Notes: generated from the sequence alone by a model not told the origin. Shown: positions 1 to 6,320, numbered from the stretch's first letter. The stretch: DNA of 8,429 nucleotides from an uncultured Georgenia sp. (GCF_937958535.1 NZ_CALGNQ010000032.1:1-8429), one strand, 5' to 3'. Numbers and translations: made by a program.

Positions 1-710
1 GCGTCGATGAGCGGCTTGGGCATGAAGGTGGCCATGATGCCCTGCTGGAGGGCGACCTCCTTGACCACGGTGCGGAAGGTCATGATGTTGTCCGCCGTGG
101 ACAGCGCGTCGGCGTAGCGCAGGTCGATCTCGTTCTGCCCCGGCCCGGCCTCGTGGTGGGAGTACTCCACCGAGATGCCCATCGACTCGAGCAGCGTGAT
201 CGTCTCCCGCCGGAAGTCGTGGGCGGTGCCCCGGGCCACGTGGTCGAAGTACCCGGCGGTGTCGATGGGGACGAGGGGCTCCTCCGGGCTCTGCTGCTGC
301 TCGAAGAGGTAGAACTCGATCTCGGGGTGGGTGTAGCAGGTGAACCCGGCGTCGGCGGCCTTCTCCAGCGTGCGCTTGAGGACGTTGCGCGGGTCGGAAC
401 GGGCGGGCTCCCCGGAGGGGGTGAGGATGTCGCAGAACATCCGGGCCACGCCGTGGCTGTCCCCCCGCCAGGGCAGCAGCTGGAAGGTCGCCGGGTCGGG
501 CTTGGCCAGCATGTCGGCCTCGTAGACCCGGGTCAGCCCCTCGATGGAGGAGCCGTCGAACCCGATGCCCTCGGCGAAGGCGGCCTCGATCTCGGCGGGC
601 GCGATGGCGACGGACTTCAGCACCCCGAGCACGTCGGTGAACCACAGCCGGATGAACCGGATGTCCCGCTCCTCGATCGCGCGGAGCACGTACTCCTGCT
701 GCCTGTCCAT
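1..710 (-). CDS. glnA: Type I glutamine synthetase, GlnA2-like (N-terminal 236 residues; runs off left edge)
   Basis: Glutamine synthetase makes glutamine from glutamate, ammonia and ATP in the cytoplasm. The visible half has the beta-grasp domain (about residues 15-100) and the start of the catalytic domain. Recognisable motifs are GFDGSSIEG (50-58), the metal-binding HPEIEF (128-133), SHHEAGPGQNEID (184-196) and FMPKP (229-233). The start MDRQQEYVLRAIEERDIRF closely resembles actinobacterial GlnA2 (about 446 residues in the family), so slightly more than half is present. The ATG at 710 is preceded by a purine-rich GAGGAGAGG ribosome site. A weak -10-like TACTCT (minus strand, 760-765) lies inside the upstream hairpin. 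The gene is open throughout with uniform G/C-ending codons. GlnA2 is the best paralogue assignment from the N-terminus, but the adenylylation-site region is outside the window. Confidence 0.95.
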   Translation of the reverse strand, partial: MDRQQEYVLRAIEERDIRFIRLWFTDVLGVLKSVAIAPAEIEAAFAEGIGFDGSSIEGLTRVYEADMLAKPDPATFQLLPWRGDSHGVARMFCDILTPSGEPARSDPRNVLKRTLEKAADAGFTCYTHPEIEFYLFEQQQSPEEPLVPIDTAGYFDHVARGTAHDFRRETITLLESMGISVEYSHHEAGPGQNEIDLRYADALSTADNIMTFRTVVKEVALQQGIMATFMPKPLID

Positions 711-754
711 CGGCGGCTTCCTCTCCTCGAGTCCTCGAGCTCCTCCAACCACTG

Positions 755-822
755 CGCCGAGAGTACAGTTCCCGCCCGCCCACGGGTCGGCACCGCGGCG
801 GGCGAGAGCTGTACTCCCGGCG
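755..822 (-). terminator. Long hairpin between the MMPL fragment and glnA (terminator or 5' UTR structure)
   Basis: Positions 755-780 pair with 797-822 around a 16-nt loop; 23 of 26 positions are Watson-Crick. The outer core is the perfect inverted repeat GAGTACAG (761-768) / CTGTACTC (809-816). The inner core is GCCCGCC (774-780) / GGCGGGC (797-803). In RNA made from the minus strand two of the three imperfect positions become G-U wobbles (760/817 and 772/805). In plus-strand RNA only one does, so the structure favours minus-strand transcription. It begins 9 nt after the MMPL stop and ends 44 nt before the glnA start. No U-tract follows. It could terminate MMPL transcripts, attenuate glnA, or in part be a protein-binding dyad. 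Confidence 0.55.
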
Positions 823-831
823 TCGTGCGGG

Positions 832-1278
832 TCAGTGGTGGAGGCGGGGCAGCCAGCGCGGCCCGGTGTGGGCCCGGTCACCGAGCAGGCCGAGCAGCGC
901 CGGCAGCATGACTCCGCGGATGACGGTGGCGTCGAGGAGCACGGCGACCGCCAGGCCCACGCCGAGCTGCTTCATCTCCACCATCGACAGCGTGCCGAAG
1001 ATGGAGAACACCCCGACCATGACGGCGGCCGCGCTCGTCACCACGCCGGCCGAGCGGGCCAGCCCGGCGCGGATCGCGGTGCGCGGCGTCATCCCGGCGT
1101 CGCGGGCCTCACGCACCCGGCTGGTGACGAAGATGTGGTAGTCCATCGACAGCCCGAAGAGGATGACGAAGAGCATGAGCGGGATCCACGCGGCGATGGT
1201 GCCGGTCGAGGTGAAGTCGAGGAGCCCCTCCGCCCACGTCCCGGTGAACACGAGGGTGAGGATGCCGTAGGCAGCGGC
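832..1278 (-). pseudogene. C-terminal fragment of an MMPL/RND-family membrane transporter
   Basis: The frame encodes about 149 residues matching the end of MMPL-family (RND superfamily) inner-membrane transporters, which normally have roughly 700 or more residues and 11-12 membrane helices. Visible are the family signature in the helix IPLMLFVILFGLSMDYHIF, the cytoplasmic loop SRVREARDAGMTPRTAI, and two further hydrophobic segments (VVTSAAAVMVGVFSIFG and LGVGLAVAVLLDATVI). It ends WLPRLHH and stop at 832. Family-like sequence reaches back to AAAYGILTLVF (about 1246-1278) and then stops abruptly. Upstream codons give unrelated residues and the plus-strand DUF4097 fragment begins there. A GTG at 1251 could nominally start a 139-residue ORF, but it has no ribosome site and lies inside the conserved domain. 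I read this as a truncated gene that is unlikely to transport anything. Confidence 0.85.
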
Positions 1279-1284
1279 GGGAGG
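1276..1284. other. Breakpoint joining two gene fragments back to back
   Basis: MMPL-type sequence (minus strand) ends and DUF4097-type sequence (plus strand) begins within a few bases here. Both genes should have extended past this point in opposite directions, so their 5' parts, start codons and intervening promoters are absent. A single deletion between divergent genes would give exactly this arrangement, and so would an assembly join. No insertion sequence or obvious direct repeat marks the site; the local sequence is G-rich (GGCGGGAGGACGG). Confidence 0.6.
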
Positions 1285-1736
1285 ACGGTGGCACGGCCAC
1301 GCTGACCGGGCGCTGCCCGGAGGGCCTGTGGGTCGAGCCGTGCGACGTGCGGTGGCTGCTCCACATCCCCACCGACGCGGCGGTGTCGCTGCGGACCGGG
1401 GTCGGCGGCCTCACCGTCGTCGGCGTCGCCGGCACGGTGCGGGCGCAGACCGACGTCGGGGACATCACCGCCGTCGACGTCCGCGCCGAGGTCGTCGAGC
1501 TGCGCAGCTCGGTGGGCACCCTCGTCGCCGACCTCGCCGTGGCACCGAGCAGCCTGGTTGCGGCGTCCTCCACCGGTGACGTCCGGGTCACCGTGCCGGG
1601 CGGCGGCACCGCCTACGACCTGCGGGCGACCACGGCGATCGGCACCGTGACGACGGCGGTGCACACCGACAGCCGCTCGCCGCACCGCCTCGAGGTGAGC
1701 GCCTCGATCGGCGACGTCACCGTCCGGCCGAGGTAG
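1281..1736 (+). pseudogene. C-terminal fragment of a DUF4097-like beta-repeat protein
   Basis: The frame is open from 1260 to the TAG at 1736, and from about 1281 it resembles the end of DUF4097 ('toast-rack') proteins. The pattern is a run of short beta-strand repeats with recurring T-x-x-G-D-[IV]-type turns (TDVGDITAVDV, ASSTGDVRVTV, ASIGDVTVRP) and the domain-type phrase WLLHIPTDAAVSLRTGVG. Two cysteines (RCPEG and EPCDV) precede it. No ATG exists in frame. The first GTG (1347) has no ribosome site and would remove the conserved strand before it. The N-terminal part and any leader or membrane anchor are therefore missing. DUF4097 has no established single function and is often found in envelope-associated proteins. 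The stop lies 17 bp from the convergent exonuclease stop, with no room for a terminator. Confidence 0.7.
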
Positions 1737-1753
1737 GCCCAGGACCGGACGGC

Positions 1754-2698
1754 TCAGTCGGTGACGGCGGCGCAGGCGTCGACCAGCCGCTTGAGCGGCG
1801 ACTCCAGCCCCCAGCGCTCCGCCAGCGCGAGCAACCTGTCGGGGTCGGCGGGCTCGGCGGGGAGGTCACCGCGCACATCCGGGACGGGTGCGTCACGGGC
1901 CACCTGGACCACCGTCGGCGCGACGGCGAGGTAGTCCCGGGCGGCGTGAATGCGCCTGCGTTGGGTAGGGGTCATGCCCGAGCGGAGGTCGTCGGCGGCC
2001 GCGACGACACCGGCGAGACTGCCGTGCTGCCGCAGGAGCGCGGCGGCCGTCTTCTCCCCGATGCCGGGCACGCCGGGGAGCCCGTCGCTGGGGTCGCCGC
2101 GCAGCGTGGCCATGTCGGCGTAGGCCTGGCCGCCGGCGACGCCGTACTTCTCCTGCAGCCACGCCTCGTCGATGCGCTGAGGCTCCTTGGCTCCGCGCAC
2201 CGGGTAGAGGACGACGACGCCGGCCTCGTCGTCGACGAGCTGGAACAGGTCCCGGTCGCCCGTCATGACGAGCACCTCCTCGGCCCGGTCGGGCGAGGCG
2301 AGCTCACGGGCGACGAGTGTCCCGATGACGTCGTCCGCCTCGTAGCCGGGCGAGCCGACCCGGGCGATGCCGAGCGCGGCGAGGACGTCGACGATGACGG
2401 GCACCTGCGGGGTGAGCGCGGCGGGGACCTCCTCCCCGCCGTCGGCCGCGACCCGGTGGGCCTTGTACGACGGGATCGCCTCCACCCGGAAGGCCGGGCG
2501 CCAGTCGTCGTCCCAGCAGGCAACGACCCGCCCCGGGCGGTGGGTGAGGACGAGCCGTGCGATGGCGTCGAGGAAGCCGCGGACCGCGTTGACGGGCGTG
2601 CCGTCCGGTGCGGTCATGGACTCCGGCAGCGCGTGGAACGCCCGGAAGTACATCGAGGCGGAGTCGAGGAGGAGCAGGGGCCGGCGGTCAGCGGACAT
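1754..2698 (-). CDS. Stand-alone 5'-3' exonuclease (Pol I 5'-nuclease/FEN-like)
   Basis: A 314-residue protein equivalent to the N-terminal 5'-nuclease domain of DNA polymerase I without a polymerase. This is a well-known stand-alone form in actinobacteria. Such enzymes remove 5' flaps or RNA primers from DNA using two divalent metals. Visible motifs are LLLDSASMYFRAFHA (9-23, metal-binding D12), CWDDDWRPAFR (61-71), the arch/clamp PSYKAHR (76-82), GYEADDVIGT (118-127), TGDRDLFQL (146-154), and the helix-three-turn DNA-binding segment DGLPGVPGIGEKTAA (205-219). All expected acidic positions are present, so it should be active. The ATG at 2698 directly precedes conserved sequence and lacks a Shine-Dalgarno; a -10-like hexamer 7 nt upstream suggests a leaderless mRNA. 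It diverges from the DUF4921 gene across 63 bp. Confidence 0.93.
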   Translation of the reverse strand: MSADRRPLLLLDSASMYFRAFHALPESMTAPDGTPVNAVRGFLDAIARLVLTHRPGRVVACWDDDWRPAFRVEAIPSYKAHRVAADGGEEVPAALTPQVPVIVDVLAALGIARVGSPGYEADDVIGTLVARELASPDRAEEVLVMTGDRDLFQLVDDEAGVVVLYPVRGAKEPQRIDEAWLQEKYGVAGGQAYADMATLRGDPSDGLPGVPGIGEKTAAALLRQHGSLAGVVAAADDLRSGMTPTQRRRIHAARDYLAVAPTVVQVARDAPVPDVRGDLPAEPADPDRLLALAERWGLESPLKRLVDACAAVTD

Positions 2699-2705
2699 GA
2701 CGTGA

Positions 2706-2711
2706 ACGCTA
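2706..2711 (-). promoter_or_regulatory. Candidate -10 element for a leaderless exonuclease transcript
   Basis: The minus strand reads TAGCGT, matching the actinobacterial -10 pattern TANNNT. Seven bases separate it from the A of the exonuclease ATG at 2698, so transcription would start at or next to that A. No purine-rich ribosome site is present, which agrees with leaderless initiation. I see no good -35. On the other strand the DUF4921 ATG (2762) is preceded by GATGCT with a 6-nt gap, a weaker hint of the same architecture. Confidence 0.4.
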
Positions 2712-2761
2712 GCGTCACCGGCCGCCTGCGTGTGGTCGGTGCGTGGTGGGATGCTCGGGGC

Positions 2762-4147
2762 ATGCCCTCGTCCGAGCCGACCCTGTCCGCGCCGCACGGC
2801 ACGGCCCGCGCGGCGACCCCGGGCGCCGCGGAGGATCCGCTCCGTGTCCTGCCGGACGGCACCGTCAAGCAGGTCAACCCGCTGTCGGGGACCCGGGTGT
2901 GGACCGTGCCCGGCCGCGGCAACCGGCCGCTGAGGGCCGCGTCCCTGCCCCTGGACCCGGTCGACCCCGCACGCCACGACGCTCACTGCGCGTTCTGTCC
3001 GCGCCGCCACCGCGAGACGCCGCCGGAGAAGGCGCGCCTGGTGCGCGACGGTACCGGGTGGCGGAGGCTGGCCCGCGTCCCGGCCGGTGAGCTCGACCGG
3101 ACCGTCGCGGAGTTCCGGCGGGTGCCGAACCTCTTCGAGATCCTCTCGCTGGACTACTGGCGGCTCAACCACGGGTACCGGGTGCCGCCGGACCTCACCG
3201 CGTGGATGGACACCTACCTCACCGACCCGGACGGGTACGCCCACGCCGCGGCGGTGGCGCGGGCGAAGGCGCTGGCCTCCGGGCTCGACGACGCCGCCTG
3301 GGCGGGGCTGGACGAGGCGGAGCGGCGCAGCTGGATGGAAGGCTTCTTCGCCGGCGGCCACGACGTCGTCATCGCCCGGCGCCACTACGTCGACGGCGCG
3401 GTGCGGCAGGACCAGCTCGCCTCCTCCGGGACGCTCACCCCGCAGGAGCACGCCGCCTACGTCGCCTTCACGGTCGAGGCGATGGCCGACCTGTACGCGC
3501 GGTTCCCGCAGGCGCGGTACGTGGCGGCCTTCCAGAACTGGCTGCGGCCCGCCGGCGCGTCCTTCGACCACCTGCACAAGCAGCTCGTCGCCATCGACGA
3601 GATCGGCACCTGGGGACGGCGGGAGGTCGCGCACCTGGAGCGCTCGCCCGACGCGTTCAACCGTGAGGTGCTCGACGTCGCCGTCGCGCACGGGCTGCTC
3701 CTCGCGGAGAACGAGCACGCCGTCGCGTTCGCCGGGTTCGGGCACCGCTACCCCACCGTCGAGGTGTTCTCCACCGCCGCGGCGGGTACGCCGTGGGAGC
3801 ACGGCCCCGACGAGCTGCGGGCGGTCTCGGACCTGGTCCACGCCTGCCACGCCGCGGTGGGGTCGGGCGTGGCGTGCAACGAGGAGTGGTACCACCGCCC
3901 GCGCGGCGTGGCCGTGGCCATGCCCTGGCACGTGAGCATCAAGCTGCGCATCTCCACCCTCGCCGGCTTCGAGGGCAGCACGAAGATCAACGTCAACACC
4001 GTCTCTCCGTACCAGCTGCGTGACCGGCTGCTGCCCCGCCTGCACGAGCTGCGCGACGCGGGCGCGATCGCCCCCGCCCGGCTGGGCACGGAGTGCTCGG
4101 CGCGCCGCGGGCGGCTGGGCTACCTGGGCCGGAGCTCCTCGCGCTAG
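2762..4147 (+). CDS. DUF4921 family protein with GalT/HIT-type nucleotidyltransferase motif
   Basis: A 461-residue protein of the uncharacterised DUF4921 family, probably cytoplasmic with no membrane segments. A low-complexity N-terminus (1-25) precedes PDGTVKQVNPLSGTRVWTVPGR. Next come a CAFCP pair (C76, C79) followed by RRHRETPPEK, then PNLFEILSLDYWRLNHGY (122-139). Residues 257-274 carry F-x-N-x7-S-x2-H-x-H-x-Q (F257, N259, S267, H270, H272, Q274). I recall the same order and spacing in galactose-1-phosphate uridylyltransferases, where the second His is uridylylated. The C-terminal conserved block is PWHVSIKLRISTLAGFEGS (388-406) and TKINVNTVSP. I infer a nucleotidyltransferase or phosphorylase of the HIT/GalT fold with unknown substrate. 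The ATG at 2762 is favoured because upstream codons lose homology. Its stop overlaps the convergent PHP gene stop. Confidence 0.88.
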   Translation: MPSSEPTLSAPHGTARAATPGAAEDPLRVLPDGTVKQVNPLSGTRVWTVPGRGNRPLRAASLPLDPVDPARHDAHCAFCPRRHRETPPEKARLVRDGTGWRRLARVPAGELDRTVAEFRRVPNLFEILSLDYWRLNHGYRVPPDLTAWMDTYLTDPDGYAHAAAVARAKALASGLDDAAWAGLDEAERRSWMEGFFAGGHDVVIARRHYVDGAVRQDQLASSGTLTPQEHAAYVAFTVEAMADLYARFPQARYVAAFQNWLRPAGASFDHLHKQLVAIDEIGTWGRREVAHLERSPDAFNREVLDVAVAHGLLLAENEHAVAFAGFGHRYPTVEVFSTAAAGTPWEHGPDELRAVSDLVHACHAAVGSGVACNEEWYHRPRGVAVAMPWHVSIKLRISTLAGFEGSTKINVNTVSPYQLRDRLLPRLHELRDAGAIAPARLGTECSARRGRLGYLGRSSSR

Positions 4148-5157
4148 CGGTTCGTCCAGGCGAGCAGCTCCTCCAGCGGCAGAGCGGTGACGATCCGTTC
4201 GCGCGGGATGCCGGCCGCCTCGGCGCGGGCGCAGCCGTAGGCGAGGAACTCCAGCTGACCCGGGGCGTGGGCGTCGGTGTCGATGGCGAAGAGGCAGCCG
4301 AGGTCACGGGCGTGCTCGAGCAGCCGGGTGGGCGGGTCACGGCGCTCGGGCCGGGAGTTGATCTCCACGGCAACGTCGTTCTCGAGGCAGGCGCCGAAGA
4401 CCTCGTCCGGATCGAACTCCGACTCCGGGCGGGTGCCGCGGCCGCCGGTGATGAGGCGCCCCGTGCAGTGGCCGAGCACGTCGACCAGCGGGTGCTCCAC
4501 GGCGGCGACCATCCGCCGGGTCATCGCGCGCCGCTCCATGCGGAGCTTGGAGTGGACGCTGGCGACGACGACGTCGAGCCGGGCGAGCAGCTCGGGCTCC
4601 TGGTCGAGGTCGCCGTCCTCGAGGATGTCGACCTCGATCCCGGTGAGGATGCGGAAGGGAGCGAGCTCGGCGTTCAGGGCGGCGACGACGTCGAGCTGCT
4701 CCCGCAGCCGCTCCGGGCTCAGCCCGCGCGCGACGGTGAGCCGGGGCGAGTGGTCGGTGAGGGCGATGTACTCGTGCCCGAGGTCGATCGCGGCGCCGGC
4801 CATGTCGATGATCGGGGTGCCGCCGTCGGACCACTCGGAGTGGGTGTGCAGGTCGCCGCGCAGCCGGCTGCGGACCGTCTCCCCGCCCTCGGCGAGCGGC
4901 ACGCGGGCCCGCTCCTCCAGCGCCGCGAGGTAGTCGGGCACCTGACCGCGAGCGGCCTCCACCGCCACCCCGGCGGTGCGCGGACCGACGTCGGGCAGCT
5001 CGGTGAGCGTCCCGGCGGCCAGGCGCCGCCCGAGCTCCTCCGGGGCGAGCTCCTCCAGCCGGCGGGCGGCCTTGCGGAACGCGGTGGCGCGCCGCACCTC
5101 GGCCCGCTCCCGCTCCAGGAGGTAGGCCACGCGCTTGAGTGCCGCGACGGGGTCCAT
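4144..5157 (-). CDS. PHP-domain phosphoesterase with N-terminal helix-hairpin-helix region (PolX-like, no polymerase)
   Basis: A 337-residue protein. Residues 1-90 are helical and contain a helix-hairpin-helix-like LTELPDVGPRTAGVA (51-65), similar to the DNA-binding front part of family X polymerases. Residues 100-335 are a PHP metallo-phosphoesterase domain. Its metal ligands are visible: GDLHTHSEWSDGG (101-113; H104, H106, D111), LTDHS (133-137), GIEVDI (173-178), VASVHS (198-203), GHCTGR (229-234), EINSRPERRDPP (265-276) and IDTDAH (292-297). Bacterial PolX proteins (about 570 residues) carry this PHP as a 3'-exonuclease or AP-endonuclease. Here there is no nucleotidyltransferase catalytic region. 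A DNA-end or abasic-site phosphoesterase is likely; histidinol-phosphatase-like small-molecule activity is the alternative. The ATG at 5157 starts MDPVAALKRVAYLLE with a weak ribosome site. It lies 42 bp downstream of the protoglobin gene and may be cotranscribed. Confidence 0.9.
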   Translation of the reverse strand: MDPVAALKRVAYLLERERAEVRRATAFRKAARRLEELAPEELGRRLAAGTLTELPDVGPRTAGVAVEAARGQVPDYLAALEERARVPLAEGGETVRSRLRGDLHTHSEWSDGGTPIIDMAGAAIDLGHEYIALTDHSPRLTVARGLSPERLREQLDVVAALNAELAPFRILTGIEVDILEDGDLDQEPELLARLDVVVASVHSKLRMERRAMTRRMVAAVEHPLVDVLGHCTGRLITGGRGTRPESEFDPDEVFGACLENDVAVEINSRPERRDPPTRLLEHARDLGCLFAIDTDAHAPGQLEFLAYGCARAEAAGIPRERIVTALPLEELLAWTNR

Positions 5158-5199
5158 CCAGCGAAGGCTACGGGGGCATCTGGCTCGCCGCCCGCGGGT

Positions 5200-5784
5200 T
5201 CACCACAGGTCGCCCGCGTACGGCCGGGACCACAGGACGAGGGTCAGGGTCACCGCCTTGAACCACGCCGCCTGCATGGCGTCGACCTGCTCCCGCTCGC
5301 TCTCCCCCTTCTCCAGGAACTGCCGAATGGTCAGGACCACCGGGACCACGAGGGCGATCATGTGGCTCATCGGCACGTGCGAGCGCGGCGACTCGACGTG
5401 GTCGGTCCGGTTCTTCTTCGCCGGGTGGTGCCGCCTGCCGATCTCCTCCTGGTAGGCGAGCCAGTGCTCGTCGAACTCGCGGGTGCACAGGTCGACCACC
5501 CACTGCTCGAAGCGGGCCCGCACGCGCTCGAGGTACTCGCCGTCGGGGCGGCCGTCGGGTCCCTGGAAGACGGCGACGAGGTGCGGCGTGGAGCCGATGA
5601 AGTCGTACCAGGCGTCAAGGATCTCGTGCACCTGGGGCCGCAGGACCTCCCCCGCGCGTCGCAGCGCGGCGACGTCGGCGTCCGTCCACATGATGTCGGC
5701 GAGCAGCTCCTGGAGCTGCTCCTGCGTGACCGGCGACGGCGCGAGCTCCGCGTCGTAGGTGTAGCCGGCTGGTGTGGTGCTCAT
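5200..5784 (-). CDS. Single-domain protoglobin
   Basis: A 194-residue heme protein of the protoglobin family (about 195 residues in the archaeal prototype from Methanosarcina acetivorans), so it is full length. Such proteins bind O2, CO or NO and are linked to gas sensing or nitrosative chemistry, without a fixed cellular role. Conserved features include an N-terminal GYTYD (7-11), AGEVLRPQVHEILDAWYDFIG (44-64), RFEQWVVDLC (91-100), EEIGRRHHPAKKNRTDHVES (113-132) and a C-terminal AWFKAVTLTLVLWSRPY. W59, Y60 and F92 sit one position before the distal-pocket residues W60, Y61 and F93 of the prototype. The same offset makes H119 the proximal heme ligand (H120 there). The ATG at 5784 has a good GAGGGG ribosome site 6 nt upstream. 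There is no attached signalling domain, so it is not a globin-coupled sensor. Confidence 0.92.
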   Translation of the reverse strand: MSTTPAGYTYDAELAPSPVTQEQLQELLADIMWTDADVAALRRAGEVLRPQVHEILDAWYDFIGSTPHLVAVFQGPDGRPDGEYLERVRARFEQWVVDLCTREFDEHWLAYQEEIGRRHHPAKKNRTDHVESPRSHVPMSHMIALVVPVVLTIRQFLEKGESEREQVDAMQAAWFKAVTLTLVLWSRPYAGDLW

Positions 5785-5803
5785 CGTCGACCCCTCACGT
5801 CGG

Positions 5804-5819
5804 TGCGACACAGGTCACA
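5804..5819 (-). promoter_or_regulatory. CRP/FNR-family-like operator upstream of the protoglobin
   Basis: The minus strand reads TGTGACCTGTGTCGCA, which matches 9 of the 10 fixed bases of the CRP-type consensus TGTGA-N6-TCACA. It lies 19 bp before the protoglobin ATG. A -10-like TATGGT (TANNNT, minus strand, 5822-5827) sits just upstream of it. If that is the real promoter, the dyad covers the transcription start and a bound regulator would repress. The rest of the gap to 5943 is GC-rich and I see no gene in it. Assignment rests on sequence resemblance only. Confidence 0.45.
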
Positions 5820-5943
5820 CCACCATAGGCCCGGCCGCCGGGGGGTTCATCCGCGGACGAGGCGGCGTGCGCGGAGGGAAGCTGTCGGCGTCCAACCGCA
5901 GCCATGTCTCAGTCCGGCAGCCCGGGCGGACGGGCGGGTCCGG

Positions 5944-6300
5944 TCAGTCGGCCGGGTGGAGCCGGTCGGCCTGCGCGACGACCTCCCGGGACAGCGTCTT
6001 GTACCCCTCGTCAGGGAAGAACACGGTCACCCGGTCGCCCTCCGTGCGCATCACCGTGCCCTGCCCCCACGTCACGTGGACCACCTCCTGCCGGAAGTCA
6101 TGGCCCTAGGCGGAGACGCAGTGGGCCTCGTCGACGACGAGGAGCGAGGGACGGGCCGCGCGCAGCCGCGCGACGACGTCGTCCTTGGTGAGCTGCTCGG
6201 GCGAGAGGAAGAGGTACTCGGCCGCGCCGCTCGTCACCGCGTGCCACGCCTGCCTGGTGTCGGAGGTGCGCAGCGCGGAGTTCACCGCGACGGCGTCGGG
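5944..6300 (-). pseudogene. RecQ helicase remnant: truncated, internally deleted, with an in-frame amber codon
   Basis: Two pieces of an actinobacterial RecQ-type ATP-dependent helicase lie in one reading frame. The upstream piece (about 6300-6094) reads AVAVNSALRTSDTRQAWHAV, then EYLFLSPEQL, then RPSLLVVDEAHCVSA, so it includes the Walker B/DEAH motif. The next codon (6106-6108) is TAG where the family has Trp (SAWGHDFR), and GHDFR follows directly. The frame then jumps to the typical RecQ C-terminal tail, EVVHVTWGQGTVMRTEGDRV and GYKTLSREVVAQ, ending at TGA 5944. The Walker A region upstream and the second RecA lobe, RQC and most downstream sequence (several hundred codons in the family) are gone. 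The upstream end runs into an 18-bp tandem repeat with no start codon or ribosome site. This cannot be a working helicase. Confidence 0.85.
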
Positions 6301-6320
6301 TGCCTCGGGTGCGTCGGTGA

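Noticed and set aside
1249..1251. GTG as a genuine start for a short MMPL-like protein
   Set aside because: There is no ribosome site, and conserved family sequence continues upstream of it to about 1278, so it is an internal codon.
153..1305. Long plus-strand open frames across glnA and the MMPL fragment
   Set aside because: They lie antisense to glnA and MMPL, which have strong family signatures; their products are low-complexity G/R/P-rich sequence typical of antisense frames in GC-rich DNA.
1946..2761. An N-terminal extension of DUF4921 reading through the exonuclease gene in the same frame
   Set aside because: The extension is antisense to clear exonuclease motifs and has no domain-like composition; recognisable DUF4921 sequence begins after the ATG at 2762.
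5820..5943. A small gene or ncRNA between the protoglobin and recQ tail
   Set aside because: No frame shows a start with ribosome site plus good codon bias, and the short GC palindromes (CCGGCCGCCGG, TCCGCGGA) do not form a convincing extended structure.
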